Both the position numbers and the translations under genes were made by a program. Positions 16,661 through 25,202 of a stretch of DNA of 64,000 bases are shown here, piece by piece (positions within the stretch are counted from its first letter, which is position 1; each line of letters starts with the position of its first letter). Source of the DNA: Pedobacter kyungheensis (GTDB lineage Bacteria > Bacteroidota > Bacteroidia > Sphingobacteriales > Sphingobacteriaceae); NCBI RefSeq assembly GCF_000812965.1, contig NZ_JSYN01000019.1, positions 1 to 64,000 of the forward strand. Reading direction: 5' to 3'. The notes beneath the pieces were generated by a model. That model did no database searches and had not been told where the DNA came from. It saw nothing but the letters and a program-made list of their open reading frames with translations.

Positions 16661-17365
16661 TTATGCTTGAGGGTTCGTGGTTGTTGAATTATCGTCTTTG
16701 TTAACAGGGCTTTCGGGCGTTGGCTCCACAATGGTTTCAGCGAAATCGGCCTTCTTTTGCTGCTCTGCTTCCTGCTGGGTTTGAAAAGCTGCCCAATCGT
16801 TTTTTCTTTTTGATTTGGCAATAACAGCAATACCCAATCCAATGAATACTAATGGCCACATGAATTTAAACAGGTTGCGAAAGCTGAACCAATAGGGTAT
16901 AAAATCCAGTTCGCGCATCAGAAAAAAGCAACCTATTACCAGTAAAATCAATCCGCCAATGGTGCGACCGGTATCGTTCGATTTGTTAAAGCCGCTAAAA
17001 TCGGCACGAGTTTCGAACGGTGTTTTTTGTGCATTATCAACCGGCTGTGTCCAGTTGGTGTTGCCCGAACCTACAGGACCTGTAAACTGGTCACCCGTAC
17101 CAAAAGGTGCACCAGGGTTTTGTTTGTTAAAAAAATCATTAAATTTTGAGAATCTTGCTGCCGGATCAGGATTAACCGGAACAATAATCCACATCACTAT
17201 ATAGGCTATTAAGCCACCTCCAGCCATAAATATAGCCGATAGTGCAAACAATAATCTGATTATGGTAACCTCTACCTGCATATAATCTGCAAGTCCCGAA
17301 GCTACACCGGCAATCATCTTATCGTGGTCGTTTCTAAAAAGCTTCTTTTCCATAACGTTGTTCAT
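16661..17365 (-). CDS. PspC-domain membrane protein
   Basis: Residues about 5-65 form a PspC domain (KLFRNDHDKMIAGVASGLADY, then a hydrophobic helix and MWIIVPVNP). Two further membrane helices lie near 133-150 and 165-180, and the C-terminus is Glu/Thr-rich and soluble. PspC proteins sense or stabilise the stressed inner membrane. It sits directly upstream of the LiaF-like gene, the usual pairing in Bacteroidota. The start may instead be the ATG at 17353 (MEKKLFRN). Confidence 0.87.
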   Translation of the reverse strand: MNNVMEKKLFRNDHDKMIAGVASGLADYMQVEVTIIRLLFALSAIFMAGGGLIAYIVMWIIVPVNPDPAARFSKFNDFFNKQNPGAPFGTGDQFTGPVGSGNTNWTQPVDNAQKTPFETRADFSGFNKSNDTGRTIGGLILLVIGCFFLMRELDFIPYWFSFRNLFKFMWPLVFIGLGIAVIAKSKRKNDWAAFQTQQEAEQQKKADFAETIVEPTPESPVNKDDNSTTTNPQA

Positions 17366-17373
17366 TTTTGTGT

Positions 17374-18063
17374 TTAAAAATCGAGCGGCGTAATCAAAAC
17401 CTCATCTACGTTTACCCCTTTACTTAAGTTTAAAATGGTAAATAATGTTTCTGCAATATCTTCTGGCTGTACAAATTTTTCGTCAGGGATGCTTGTTCCT
17501 TCCCATGAAGCTGTTTTTGTAGAACCGGGCAAAAACGCAGTAACTTTAACGTTGTGAGGGGCTAACTCTTGCCGCAATACATGATTAAGACTTAACATCG
17601 CTGCTTTTGTTACACTATAGCTGCCACCATTTTTTACAGGTGCTTTGCTGGCCACCGAACAAATGTTAAATATATGGCCACGGCCTTCGGTACGCATCTT
17701 TTTACCAAAAAATTTACTGGTATAGTAGCCTGCATTTACATTTAGATTTTGCTGCTTTTCAAAGGTTTCATCAGCCTCATCCAACATACTTCCTGGTAAA
17801 AAGGTACCCACGTTGTTTACCAGTACATCGATAAACCCTGCTTCTTCATCAACCTGGTTTAAAAATTGATATACACTCGTTTTAACCGAAAAATCGACCG
17901 AATAAATGGCTATGCTTCGCCCGGTAATAAATAATTCATCGCGCAGGGCTTCGAGTTCGTTTACGCTTCGTGCTGCAAGCACCAAATCGTAACCATTTTC
18001 CCATAATTTAATGGCTATTGCCCTGCCAATTCCTTTAGTTGCACCGGTTATTACAGCTTTCAT
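17374..18063 (-). CDS. Short-chain dehydrogenase/reductase
   Basis: The roughly 229-residue protein is a classical SDR. It has the cofactor motif TGATKGIGRAIA near the N-terminus, NNVG, the catalytic Ser in NICSVAS, and the YxxxK pair in SYSVTKAAM. Arg after the first beta strand region (AARSVNE) suggests NADP(H). I start it at the ATG at 18063 (MKAVITGATKG); an earlier ATG at 18138 adds an AT-rich leader. The substrate is unknown. It lies 8 bases upstream of the PspC gene on the same strand. Confidence 0.88.
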   Translation of the reverse strand: MKAVITGATKGIGRAIAIKLWENGYDLVLAARSVNELEALRDELFITGRSIAIYSVDFSVKTSVYQFLNQVDEEAGFIDVLVNNVGTFLPGSMLDEADETFEKQQNLNVNAGYYTSKFFGKKMRTEGRGHIFNICSVASKAPVKNGGSYSVTKAAMLSLNHVLRQELAPHNVKVTAFLPGSTKTASWEGTSIPDEKFVQPEDIAETLFTILNLSKGVNVDEVLITPLDF

Positions 18064-18211
18064 GTTTTTGTGGTTTAATTTTTGTTGACAAAAAACCATA
18101 TTTATATTTAAAAGCACGAATATTTTTACAATTAGCAAAGAGCGACAACTTTTTTATCGTTTCTTTGTAGTAGTATAATAATGATCATTAAAATTAAGCA
18201 ACACCTACGGA

Positions 18212-18946
18212 ATGAATTTTACCAATTTCGGCAGATACATCCTGCTATTAAAGTCTGTATTCAGAAAGCCGGAAAAGCTGAAAATATACCTTAAAGAGAT
18301 CGCCAAACAGATGGATTATGTTGGCGTCGGTTCACTGGGGCTTATTGCCATCATCTCTACCTTTATTGGTGCAGTTATGACTTTACAGATTGCTTTCCAG
18401 CTGGTTAGCGATTTTATCCCTAAAACCATTATTGGTTCGGTAAACCGCGATTCGAGTATCTTAGAGTTAAGTCCAACCATTAGTGCTATTGTTCTTGCCG
18501 GTAAAATCGGCTCGGCTATTTCATCAGAAATTGGCTCGATGCGTGTAACCGAGCAGATTGATGCCTTAGAAATTATGGGTATCAACGCACCAGGCTACCT
18601 CATCTTACCAAAAATAATCTCAGGAATAACCATGGTACCTATGCTGGTTATCATTTCAATGTTTTTAAGCATTACCGGTGGTTATATTGGCGGTTCAGTT
18701 TCTGGCGCTGTAACACCTGCAGAGTATATTCAGGGTATTACTACCGATTTTAACCCTTATACCATTACTGTGGCACTGGTTAAAGCATTTGTGTTTGGTT
18801 TTATTATTACTTCGGTACCTGCTTACGAAGGTTTTTACGTGCGTGGTGGTGCTTTAGAAGTTTCGCAGGCCAGTACAAGAGCCGTTGTAATTAGCTGTAT
18901 TTCTATTTTAGCTTGCGATTATATCGTGACCCAATTGTTATTGTAA
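18212..18946 (+). CDS. mlaE: MlaE-family lipid ABC transporter permease
   Basis: The 244-residue inner-membrane protein has the MlaE/DUF140 fold: LIAIISTFIGAVMTLQIAFQL, the conserved ELSPTISAIVLAGKIGSAISSEIGSM region, and PAYEGFYVRGGALEVSQA near the end. MlaE forms the membrane core of transporters that move phospholipids between membranes. It overlaps the ATPase gene by one base (TAATG). An MlaD-type substrate-binding gene is not found in this window. Confidence 0.92.
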   Translation: MNFTNFGRYILLLKSVFRKPEKLKIYLKEIAKQMDYVGVGSLGLIAIISTFIGAVMTLQIAFQLVSDFIPKTIIGSVNRDSSILELSPTISAIVLAGKIGSAISSEIGSMRVTEQIDALEIMGINAPGYLILPKIISGITMVPMLVIISMFLSITGGYIGGSVSGAVTPAEYIQGITTDFNPYTITVALVKAFVFGFIITSVPAYEGFYVRGGALEVSQASTRAVVISCISILACDYIVTQLLL

Positions 18947-19698
18947 TGATCGAAATTAAAGATATTTATAAATCGTTCTCTGGAAATGAAGTGTTAAAAG
19001 GCATTTCCGGCAAGTTTGAAGAAGGCGTAACCAACCTGATCATCGGAGGTTCTGGCTCAGGAAAAACTACCTTACTGAAATGTATGGTAGGCTTGCACCA
19101 GCCCGATTCGGGATCGGTATTGTATGATGGTCGTGATTTTACCCCCATGACCTACGAGCAAAGGATTGATGTGCGTAAAGAAATCGGGATGTTGTTTCAG
19201 GGATCGGCCCTTTTCGATAGTATGACTGTTGAAGAAAACATTATGTTCCCGCTGAATATGTTTACCGACCAGAGCCGTAAAGAGAAAATAGAACGCGTAA
19301 ATTTCTGCCTGGAAAGGGTTAACCTGGCTGGTAAAAACAAATTGTTCCCGGCTGAGCTATCTGGAGGAATGAAAAAACGTGTGGGTATTGCCCGTGCCAT
19401 TTCTATGAATCCTAAATATTTGTTTTGTGATGAACCCAACTCGGGTTTAGATCCAAAAACCTCTATTGTAATTGATGAGCTAATCAAGGAATTAACGGAA
19501 GAATATAAAACAACTACTATTGTGGTAACGCACGATATGAACTCGGTAATGGGCATTGGCGATTACATTTTGTTTTTGCACGAAGGAAAAAAATTCTGGG
19601 AAGGCAGCAACAAAGAAATTGCACATACCGACATTAAAGAGCTGAATGACTTTGTGTTTGCCAGCCGCTTTATGAAAGCAGCAAAAGATAAGTTTTAA
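18946..19698 (+). CDS. mlaF: MlaF-family lipid ABC transporter ATPase
   Basis: The ATPase has Walker A GGSGSGKTT, Q-loop MLFQGSALFD, the ABC signature LSGGMKKRVGIARAI and Walker B LFCDEPNSGLD. The -CDEPNSGLDP variant is typical of MlaF-type ATPases. The start is the ATG at 18946, sharing a base with the mlaE stop; the longer frame from 18913 lies wholly within mlaE. It powers the MlaE permease. Confidence 0.92.
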   Translation: MIEIKDIYKSFSGNEVLKGISGKFEEGVTNLIIGGSGSGKTTLLKCMVGLHQPDSGSVLYDGRDFTPMTYEQRIDVRKEIGMLFQGSALFDSMTVEENIMFPLNMFTDQSRKEKIERVNFCLERVNLAGKNKLFPAELSGGMKKRVGIARAISMNPKYLFCDEPNSGLDPKTSIVIDELIKELTEEYKTTTIVVTHDMNSVMGIGDYILFLHEGKKFWEGSNKEIAHTDIKELNDFVFASRFMKAAKDKF

Positions 19699-19706
19699 AA
19701 AATTTG

Positions 19707-19714
19707 TATCTTTG
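19707..19714 (+). promoter_or_regulatory. Candidate promoter for the toxin-antitoxin pair
   Basis: TATCTTTG matches the TAnnTTTG -7 element and ends three bases before the antitoxin ATG at 19718, so the message would be leaderless or nearly so. Confidence 0.45.
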
Positions 19715-19717
19715 GGC

Positions 19718-19960
19718 ATGACTGCGGCCACGAAAAATATCATTCATAAATTGGAAACCTTACCAGATAGCATGGTAAATGAGGTAGAAGATTTTATTGA
19801 TTTTTTAAAAGCCAAACATGCCAAAAGCTTTCCTAAAGCTGATGAAGAAGAGGATAAAATAGTTGAAGAGCCAAAAGTTTTATATGGTGCAGCAAAGGGC
19901 CTTTTTGTGATTCCTAAAGATTTTAATGCCCCTTTAGACGATCTCAAAGATTATATGTAA
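19718..19960 (+). CDS. Type II antitoxin-like protein (DUF2281 type)
   Basis: The 80-residue acidic protein starts ATKNIIHKLETLPDSMVNEV, followed by EDFIDFLKAKHA. This is the helix pattern of DUF2281/VapB-type antitoxins (a 'lp..l..Ev.dFidfLk' signature). The C-terminal part (GAAKGLFVIPKDFNAPLDDL) matches the toxin-wrapping tail found in such proteins. The stop overlaps the toxin ATG by one base. It would neutralise the neighbouring PIN nuclease. Confidence 0.83.
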   Translation: MTAATKNIIHKLETLPDSMVNEVEDFIDFLKAKHAKSFPKADEEEDKIVEEPKVLYGAAKGLFVIPKDFNAPLDDLKDYM

Positions 19961-20343
19961 TGCATTTTTTAATTGATACGCACATATTTATATCATTAAT
20001 TAATGAGGATAGTAATCTAGATGAACGCACAATTAAAGCTATAGAAATACCAAGCAATCAAAAATTGATTAGTATAGTAAGTCTTTGGGAAATAGTCATA
20101 AAAATTAACATCGGAAAACTTAATGTTACCAGAAACTTGCAAGAAATGTACGATTTGATTGAAAAATCAGAAATTTCTGTTCTTGGTATTCAAAAGAAGG
20201 ATCTTGATATTTACATGCGGTTGCCGCTAATCCATAAAGATCCCTTTGATAGATTAATCATTTCTCAGGCATTGGCAAATGATTTAACTGTGATTACTGA
20301 TGATCAATACATCAGAAATTACCCAAATTTAAAGTTATTTTAA
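19960..20343 (+). CDS. PIN-domain toxin (VapC-like RNase)
   Basis: The 127-residue protein has PIN-domain acidic positions: Asp6 in LIDTHIFISL, Glu in VSLWEIVIKINIGKL, Asp in DPFDRLIISQAL and the terminal TDDQ. These would bind the metal ions for RNA cleavage. The motif arrangement is that of the VapC subgroup with 'SLWEI.IK...GKL'. It is translationally coupled to the antitoxin. The target RNA is unknown. Confidence 0.87.
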   Translation: MHFLIDTHIFISLINEDSNLDERTIKAIEIPSNQKLISIVSLWEIVIKINIGKLNVTRNLQEMYDLIEKSEISVLGIQKKDLDIYMRLPLIHKDPFDRLIISQALANDLTVITDDQYIRNYPNLKLF

Positions 20344-20346
20344 TAC

Positions 20347-21228
20347 ATGATACAATTACTAGCCCCCACCCACTGGAAAGATTACGAACTGATTGATTGC
20401 GGGGATTTTGAAAAATTAGAACGTTTTGGCAATGTGATTTTAATCCGTCCTGAACCGCAGGCCGTATGGAAAAAAACCTTGTCAGAACAAGAATGGCGCA
20501 AAACTGCCAACATTACCTTTAAAGGCCGCTCGGCTACCTCAGGAGAATGGGTTAAGAAAAACCTTTCCATCCCCGATCGCTGGCACGTAGAATATAAAAA
20601 CAACGAAGTGGCCATTAAACTCCGTTTAGGCTTAACTTCTTTTAAACACGTTGGGGTTTTCCCTGAACAGGCTGTAAACTGGGATTTTATTTCTTCATCT
20701 ATTAAAAAGTTTAAAACACCACAGCCTAAAGTATTAAACCTTTTCGCCTATACAGGTGCAGCCTCGCTAATTGCCAATGCGGCAGGCGCAGAAACCACAC
20801 ACGTTGATTCGATTAAACAAGTGGTTACCTGGGCCAATGAAAACCAGGAGCTTTCGGGTTTGAAAGATACCCGCTGGATGGTAGAAGATGCCCTGAAGTT
20901 TGTAAAAAAAGAACTTAAAAGAGGCAAAAAATATAATGGCATTATCCTCGATCCACCTGCTTATGGCCACGGCCCTAACGGCGAAAAATGGAAACTGGAA
21001 GACCATATACAGGAAATGATGCAGGATGTGGTACAACTTTTAGACGAAAAGGAACATTTCCTGATCCTGAATACCTATTCTTTAGGTTTCTCATCTGTAA
21101 TTGTAGAAAACCTGATCCGCACTTCGTTTCCAAAGGTGAAGAACCTCGAAACCGGCGAACTTTATTTACAAGCCACCGCAGGTGTAAAATTACCACTGGG
21201 TGTTTTTGGTAAATTCTGCAATGTGTAA
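20347..21228 (+). CDS. Class I SAM-dependent methyltransferase (RlmI/RlmK-like)
   Basis: The 293-residue protein has SAM-binding motif I in VLNLFAYTGAASLIANAAGA, motif II around THVDSIKQ, and the catalytic-type GIILDPPAYGHGP. These match the rRNA large-subunit cytosine methyltransferases of the RlmI/RlmK class, but the N-terminal PUA domain of RlmI is missing. An rRNA target is likely but not certain. It starts 3 bases after the toxin gene. Confidence 0.85.
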   Translation: MIQLLAPTHWKDYELIDCGDFEKLERFGNVILIRPEPQAVWKKTLSEQEWRKTANITFKGRSATSGEWVKKNLSIPDRWHVEYKNNEVAIKLRLGLTSFKHVGVFPEQAVNWDFISSSIKKFKTPQPKVLNLFAYTGAASLIANAAGAETTHVDSIKQVVTWANENQELSGLKDTRWMVEDALKFVKKELKRGKKYNGIILDPPAYGHGPNGEKWKLEDHIQEMMQDVVQLLDEKEHFLILNTYSLGFSSVIVENLIRTSFPKVKNLETGELYLQATAGVKLPLGVFGKFCNV

Positions 21229-21325
21229 ATGTTAATTACTTTATTTTAAACTACCAGATTTCCATCTTACTTTCATCCCAAACAGATTCGGAAAACTGTC
21301 TAAACTTTAACTACTTTAATAATCT

Positions 21326-22375
21326 ATGAAATTCCCACAATTAGCGGGCACACTAATACTTGGTTTCGCCGCAATCAGCCTATTTGCCAACTGTAATTCT
21401 GATGGCAAAAGCAGCAGCAGTATCGGCAAAATATTTTCTTCCGATTCGACGAAGAAAAAAACCGACTCGACAGAAAATGTAATGAAACCTGTTGACCCGA
21501 AATTATACGATTCTTTAGCTAAAAAACTGGCTAACGGCGATACTACAGGCAAATGGCCGGTAAAAAACCAACCCTATCCTTTAGCGGGTGCCATTTTACC
21601 ATTTAAACGTATTGTGGTTTATTACGGTAATCTTCACTCTAAAAAGATGGGCGCCTTAGGCGAATATGCACCAAAAGAAATGTGGTCGCGCTTAAATGCC
21701 GAGGTTAAACATTGGGAAAAAGCAGACCCATCTACACCTGTACAACCAGGCTTACACTATATTGCTGCTGTAGCCAGCGGTACACCAGGTAAAGATGGCA
21801 AGTACATTAACAGGATGGGTAACAAACAGATTGATTCTGTATTGAAAATTGCTAAAATGCAACCCAATACCATTGTGTTTTTAGATTTACAGGTGGCATT
21901 GAGTAATATCAAAGCCGAATTGCCACACATCGAAAAATACCTGGAGTTACCTTATGTACATTTAGGTATCGATCCTGAGTTTTCGATGAAAGATGGTTCA
22001 TTACCGGGCAAAAAAATCGGAACTTATGATGCAGCAGATATCAACTATGTATCAGGTTACCTTGCTGATATTGTTAAAAAACACAATTTACCGCCAAAAG
22101 TATTTACCGTTCACCGTTTTACCAAGAAGATGGTAACCAACTCGCAAAACATCAAATTGCGCCCTGAGGTACAGATTGTAATGCACATGGATGGATGGGG
22201 TGAACCGGAGTTAAAGAAAGGTACCTACCGACACTTTATCCAAAGCGAGCCGGTACAGTTTACAGGTTTCAAACTGTTTTACAAAAACGACCTGAAAAAA
22301 GCACCAAACAAGTTAATGACTCCCGAAGAGTTATTAAAACTTACACCAAAACCGATTTACATCCAGTATCAATAA
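21326..22375 (+). CDS. Predicted lipoprotein of unknown function
   Basis: The 349-residue protein begins with a signal peptide ending in ISLFANCNSDG, so Cys23 is a likely lipidation site. A Ser/Lys/Thr-rich linker follows (to about residue 55). The main domain from about 85 has strand-like segments RIVVYYGNLHS, LHYIAAVASG, TIVFLDLQVAL, YVHLGIDPEFSM, KVFTVHRF and VQIVMHMDGWG. Evenly spaced strands with acidic ends suggest a TIM-barrel, glycoside-hydrolase-like fold; I do not recognise the family. A strong terminator follows the gene. Confidence 0.75.
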   Translation: MKFPQLAGTLILGFAAISLFANCNSDGKSSSSIGKIFSSDSTKKKTDSTENVMKPVDPKLYDSLAKKLANGDTTGKWPVKNQPYPLAGAILPFKRIVVYYGNLHSKKMGALGEYAPKEMWSRLNAEVKHWEKADPSTPVQPGLHYIAAVASGTPGKDGKYINRMGNKQIDSVLKIAKMQPNTIVFLDLQVALSNIKAELPHIEKYLELPYVHLGIDPEFSMKDGSLPGKKIGTYDAADINYVSGYLADIVKKHNLPPKVFTVHRFTKKMVTNSQNIKLRPEVQIVMHMDGWGEPELKKGTYRHFIQSEPVQFTGFKLFYKNDLKKAPNKLMTPEELLKLTPKPIYIQYQ

Positions 22376-22386
22376 GTAAAATATTA

Positions 22387-22416
22387 CAAAAGGCCCGTAA
22401 AATTACGGGCCTTTTG
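22387..22416 (+). terminator. Rho-independent terminator
   Basis: A perfect 14-bp stem, caaaaggcccgtaa against ttacgggccttttg, starts 12 bases after the lipoprotein stop. It has A-run and T-run edges, so it could act in both directions. Confidence 0.85.
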
Positions 22417-22600
22417 CTTAAACAGCTTTTTTGATGAAATAATCCATTATTTGCAGCGTTTTTTATCAGGTTTGTTGACATATGACAACACATGGTTAAA
22501 ACTTTCAGGAATATTCGGTAGTCAACTGTAATTAATATCAAAAAATATCGTTTTTTTGATTCAATTAATTAGTCGACTAGATTTTACAACAGGTTAGGAT

Positions 22601-23143
22601 ATGCAAACAGCAACATTTGGTGGAGGCTGCTTTTGGTGCACTGAAGCCGTATTTCAGGCCCTGAGTGGAGTAAGCAAGGTTACATCTGGCTATATGGGGG
22701 GCGATTTAAAGCATCCGACATATATGGAAATCTGCAATGGCGATACCGGACATGCAGAGGTAATTCAGATCATTTTTGATGAAAACGTTATTTCTTTTGA
22801 CGAGCTTTTATTTATTTTTTTTAAAACCCACAATCCCACTACACCAAACAGGCAAGGCAACGATGTGGGTTCGCAATATCGTTCGGTAATCTTTTACGAA
22901 AATGCTGAGCAAAAAACACAGGTAGAGCAAATTATAGCAGCTTTAAGCCTGCAAAACATTTTTGATAAACCCATAATTACCGAGGTGGTACCCGCAGCTG
23001 AATTTTATGAGGCTGAAGATTATCATCAGAATTACTTTAACGATAACCAGGGAAAACCTTACTGTTCTTTTGTAATACAACCTAAATTAAACAAGTTTGC
23101 ACAAGATTTCAGAAATAAAATTAAACCTGAGCTGCTCGAATAA
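22601..23143 (+). CDS. msrA: Peptide-methionine (S)-S-oxide reductase
   Basis: MsrA repairs oxidised methionine. The catalytic motif GGCFWCTEAVF places the nucleophilic cysteine at residue 10. Further signatures are GYMGG, GHAEVIQI and GNDVGSQYRS, and a C-terminal YHQNYF. The 180-residue length is normal for a stand-alone cytoplasmic MsrA; there is no signal peptide and no fused MsrB. It converges on the flavoprotein gene with no gap between stops. Confidence 0.96.
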   Translation: MQTATFGGGCFWCTEAVFQALSGVSKVTSGYMGGDLKHPTYMEICNGDTGHAEVIQIIFDENVISFDELLFIFFKTHNPTTPNRQGNDVGSQYRSVIFYENAEQKTQVEQIIAALSLQNIFDKPIITEVVPAAEFYEAEDYHQNYFNDNQGKPYCSFVIQPKLNKFAQDFRNKIKPELLE

Positions 23144-24232
23144 TTAAATCTCGAAAGTAAGCAACCCGTGTTGGCTGGCCGTGTGAATATCTCTCCATAC
23201 CCGATTAATCTCCGATCCTTTTTTGGCCGCCTCTAAACCACAATACGGAAACAAAATACCTGCATTACGCCAACAGGCATGAGCCAATTTACGACTGATT
23301 GCACTGACTTTGCTTAGCCTGGCATCGTTTATTTGACCATTGTCTGTTAACTCGGCCCAGGATTCATCAAATGCTGTATAGAATTGCTCACGCAGCGTTT
23401 GTACCTCTTTTTTGCACCGGTTTAACTCGGTTGTAAAGAACTGTATTTGTGGATCGCTAAACCTTCGCATACTGGAGCGCGAATGGAATGATTTTTCTAC
23501 CAATTTAATAAAATGATTGGTCATACCCAGGCTGTTTACCGTTAAGGTAGTTTCGGCAAGTTGTAAAAAGGGGTAATCAAAACCCGAATCTGCTACCAAG
23601 ATATCTTTATTGATGGTAAAGGTTCTGTTCTCTGGTACATCAAGGTTTTTTACTTCAAAAGCATGACTACCGGTGGCTATTAAACCAAAGTAAGACCAGC
23701 CTGGTAAAATATTAACTTCGGCCTTTTTGAGTATAAATGATTTGATTACGGGTTCTCCGTTTTCATCCAGAATATCATCGCCGTTTTCGGTTTTGAGGGT
23801 GCAATTGGCAGTAAACATGGTAGCATGTAATGCACCACTGGCATAATTCCATTGTCCGCTTACACGATAACCTGTTTCGGTTTTAACCGCCTCGCCGCCT
23901 ACTGCCCCACTCCCGGCAAAACAAACTTCCCTGTCTGCAAAAATTTCAGCTGCCAGTTGTGGATTTAAAAAGCCTGCAAAACAACCGGCACCGGCACATA
24001 AGGTAACGGTCCAGCCAAGACTGCCATCAGCTTCTGCAAGTTGTTCTTCTAAACGCAGGATTTCGGGCAACTTTTTATTAGCACCGCCATAAACTTCTGG
24101 TACAAAAAGTTTAAACCAGTTTTCCTGGTAGGCCAGTGCTAATATTTCGGGATGCAGCTTGCCCATTTCTTCTGAAATGGCTGCATATTCGGCCACTTTT
24201 TCCTGCCAGTTAAGGGTTAAGGTATCTTCCAT
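23144..24232 (-). CDS. Acyl-CoA dehydrogenase-type flavoprotein (possible flavin monooxygenase)
   Basis: The 362-residue protein has the acyl-CoA dehydrogenase order: helical N-terminus (LFVPEVYGGANKKLPEI), a beta domain with GYRVSGQWNYASGA, and a helical C-terminus ending RVWRDIHTASQH. That ending is typical of the Acyl-CoA_dh_2 group, which includes reduced-flavin-dependent monooxygenases such as DszC, and the usual CoA dehydrogenase catalytic Glu is not evident. It begins 12 bases after pnuT and so is very likely under the same TPP riboswitch. A role in processing thiamine or a thiamine breakdown product is an inference from that. Confidence 0.8.
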   Translation of the reverse strand: MEDTLTLNWQEKVAEYAAISEEMGKLHPEILALAYQENWFKLFVPEVYGGANKKLPEILRLEEQLAEADGSLGWTVTLCAGAGCFAGFLNPQLAAEIFADREVCFAGSGAVGGEAVKTETGYRVSGQWNYASGALHATMFTANCTLKTENGDDILDENGEPVIKSFILKKAEVNILPGWSYFGLIATGSHAFEVKNLDVPENRTFTINKDILVADSGFDYPFLQLAETTLTVNSLGMTNHFIKLVEKSFHSRSSMRRFSDPQIQFFTTELNRCKKEVQTLREQFYTAFDESWAELTDNGQINDARLSKVSAISRKLAHACWRNAGILFPYCGLEAAKKGSEINRVWRDIHTASQHGLLTFEI

Positions 24233-24244
24233 TATGCTGACAGT

Positions 24245-24871
24245 TTAAGATTGGGCCAATTTGAGCCTGCTTTTATCGATAATTTTCTTCCAATCGAAAA
24301 AGCCGAAAATAGCTACTGTAAATAAAAATGTGGTTAAACAAGCCATTAATGGCAGCTTTTTATGGAACAATAACGGAATAGCTACAATGTTGGAAATGTT
24401 AAGAAAAATCCAGTTTTCTATTTTACGTTTGGCCAGTAACCACATACCCGCCCAGGCAGTAGCTGATACAAAAGCATCGAAAAGTGGTACGTCCGAATCT
24501 GTAAAATACCTTAATACCAGATACAGCACCCCAAAACCAATTACTGAAATAAGCACAGCAATGGTTAATTCATTGTTACTTGACCACGATACCTGATTTT
24601 CGGCATCCTGTTTTCTTTTCTTCCAGATGATCCAGCCATATACGCTCATTACCAGATAATAAATATTTAAAAGCACCTCAGCATATAATTTAACGTCTAG
24701 CGATAAAAACATCCACAATAGAACAGAAATTATACCTGTTGGATATAACCAAATGCTGTTCTTTTTGGCCAATAAAACTTCGGAGACCCCGAACCCCAGA
24801 GCCAACCACTGGATTAATGAGGTGTGTGCAATCTGCTCCTGAAAAAGCTTAAACCAATCCTGAAAATTCAT
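24245..24871 (-). CDS. pnuT: PnuC-family transporter, probable thiamine transporter PnuT
   Basis: The 208-residue protein has about seven hydrophobic helices and the PnuC signatures WLALGFGVSEVLLAKKN, YPTGIISVLLWMFLS and YLVMSVYGWIIWKK. PnuC proteins carry nicotinamide riboside, but those under TPP riboswitches in Bacteroidota (PnuT) are assigned to thiamine uptake. A TPP aptamer lies directly upstream, which decides the substrate call. Its start ATG is about 18 bases after the terminator-like hairpin. Confidence 0.88.
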   Translation of the reverse strand: MNFQDWFKLFQEQIAHTSLIQWLALGFGVSEVLLAKKNSIWLYPTGIISVLLWMFLSLDVKLYAEVLLNIYYLVMSVYGWIIWKKRKQDAENQVSWSSNNELTIAVLISVIGFGVLYLVLRYFTDSDVPLFDAFVSATAWAGMWLLAKRKIENWIFLNISNIVAIPLLFHKKLPLMACLTTFLFTVAIFGFFDWKKIIDKSRLKLAQS

Positions 24872-24888
24872 TTAAAAATAATTGAAAA

Positions 24889-24908
24889 CTGTTTTCGGGG
24901 CGAAACAG
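24889..24908 (-). terminator. Terminator-like hairpin, riboswitch expression platform
   Basis: On the minus strand, ctgtttcg and cgaaaacag pair around a CCC loop and are followed by TTTTCAATTATTTTT. It lies between the TPP aptamer and the pnuT ATG, as expected for control by early termination. Confidence 0.6.
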
Positions 24909-24920
24909 CATGGTAAAGCT

Positions 24921-25104
24921 AACCTCCTTCCTACGTCGGTATTATCCGCATCAGGTACATTAAAGGTAGAAGGTTGATGGTGTAGGGTTTAAGGTTAATA
25001 ACCCTATACCTTAAGCCTTTTACCTTAAACCTCTAAATGGGTGTAATCTCAGCAAACTGGTTGTAAAAGAATTTTAAACCAGTAAGCACCCCTTTGAGCA
25101 AGGC
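24921..25104 (-). ncRNA. TPP (THI-box) riboswitch aptamer with an enlarged arm
   Basis: The minus strand contains the TPP core in order: GGGGTGC, a P3 stem ACTGGTT/AACCAGT, GCTGAGATTACACCC, then ACCTGATGCGGATAATACCG and ACGTAGGAAGG. The P5 stem keeps pairing by a paired change (CGG/CCG instead of TGG/CCA). Between ACACCC and ACCTGA, where few bases are normal, there are 82 bases made of the family B repeat, which can fold on itself. It lies upstream of pnuT and the flavoprotein gene; thiamine diphosphate binding would be expected to turn both off. Confidence 0.9.
24957..25038. repeat. Family B repeat inside the TPP riboswitch
   Basis: The 82 bases between the P2 3' strand and P4 contain aaggttgatggtgtagggtt and ccctataccttaagcctttt, with many aaggt/acctt words in opposite orientation, so an imperfect hairpin can form. 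The same words in the same order occur at 15613-15665. Confidence 0.65.
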
Positions 25105-25202
25105 AAATATAGGTTTAAAAACGGAAGGTTTTATGAAAAGGAGAAAAGTTGTCAACTTTAATAGCCAGAGGGCAAAAAAGTTGACAACTTTAGTAAATAT
25201 GG

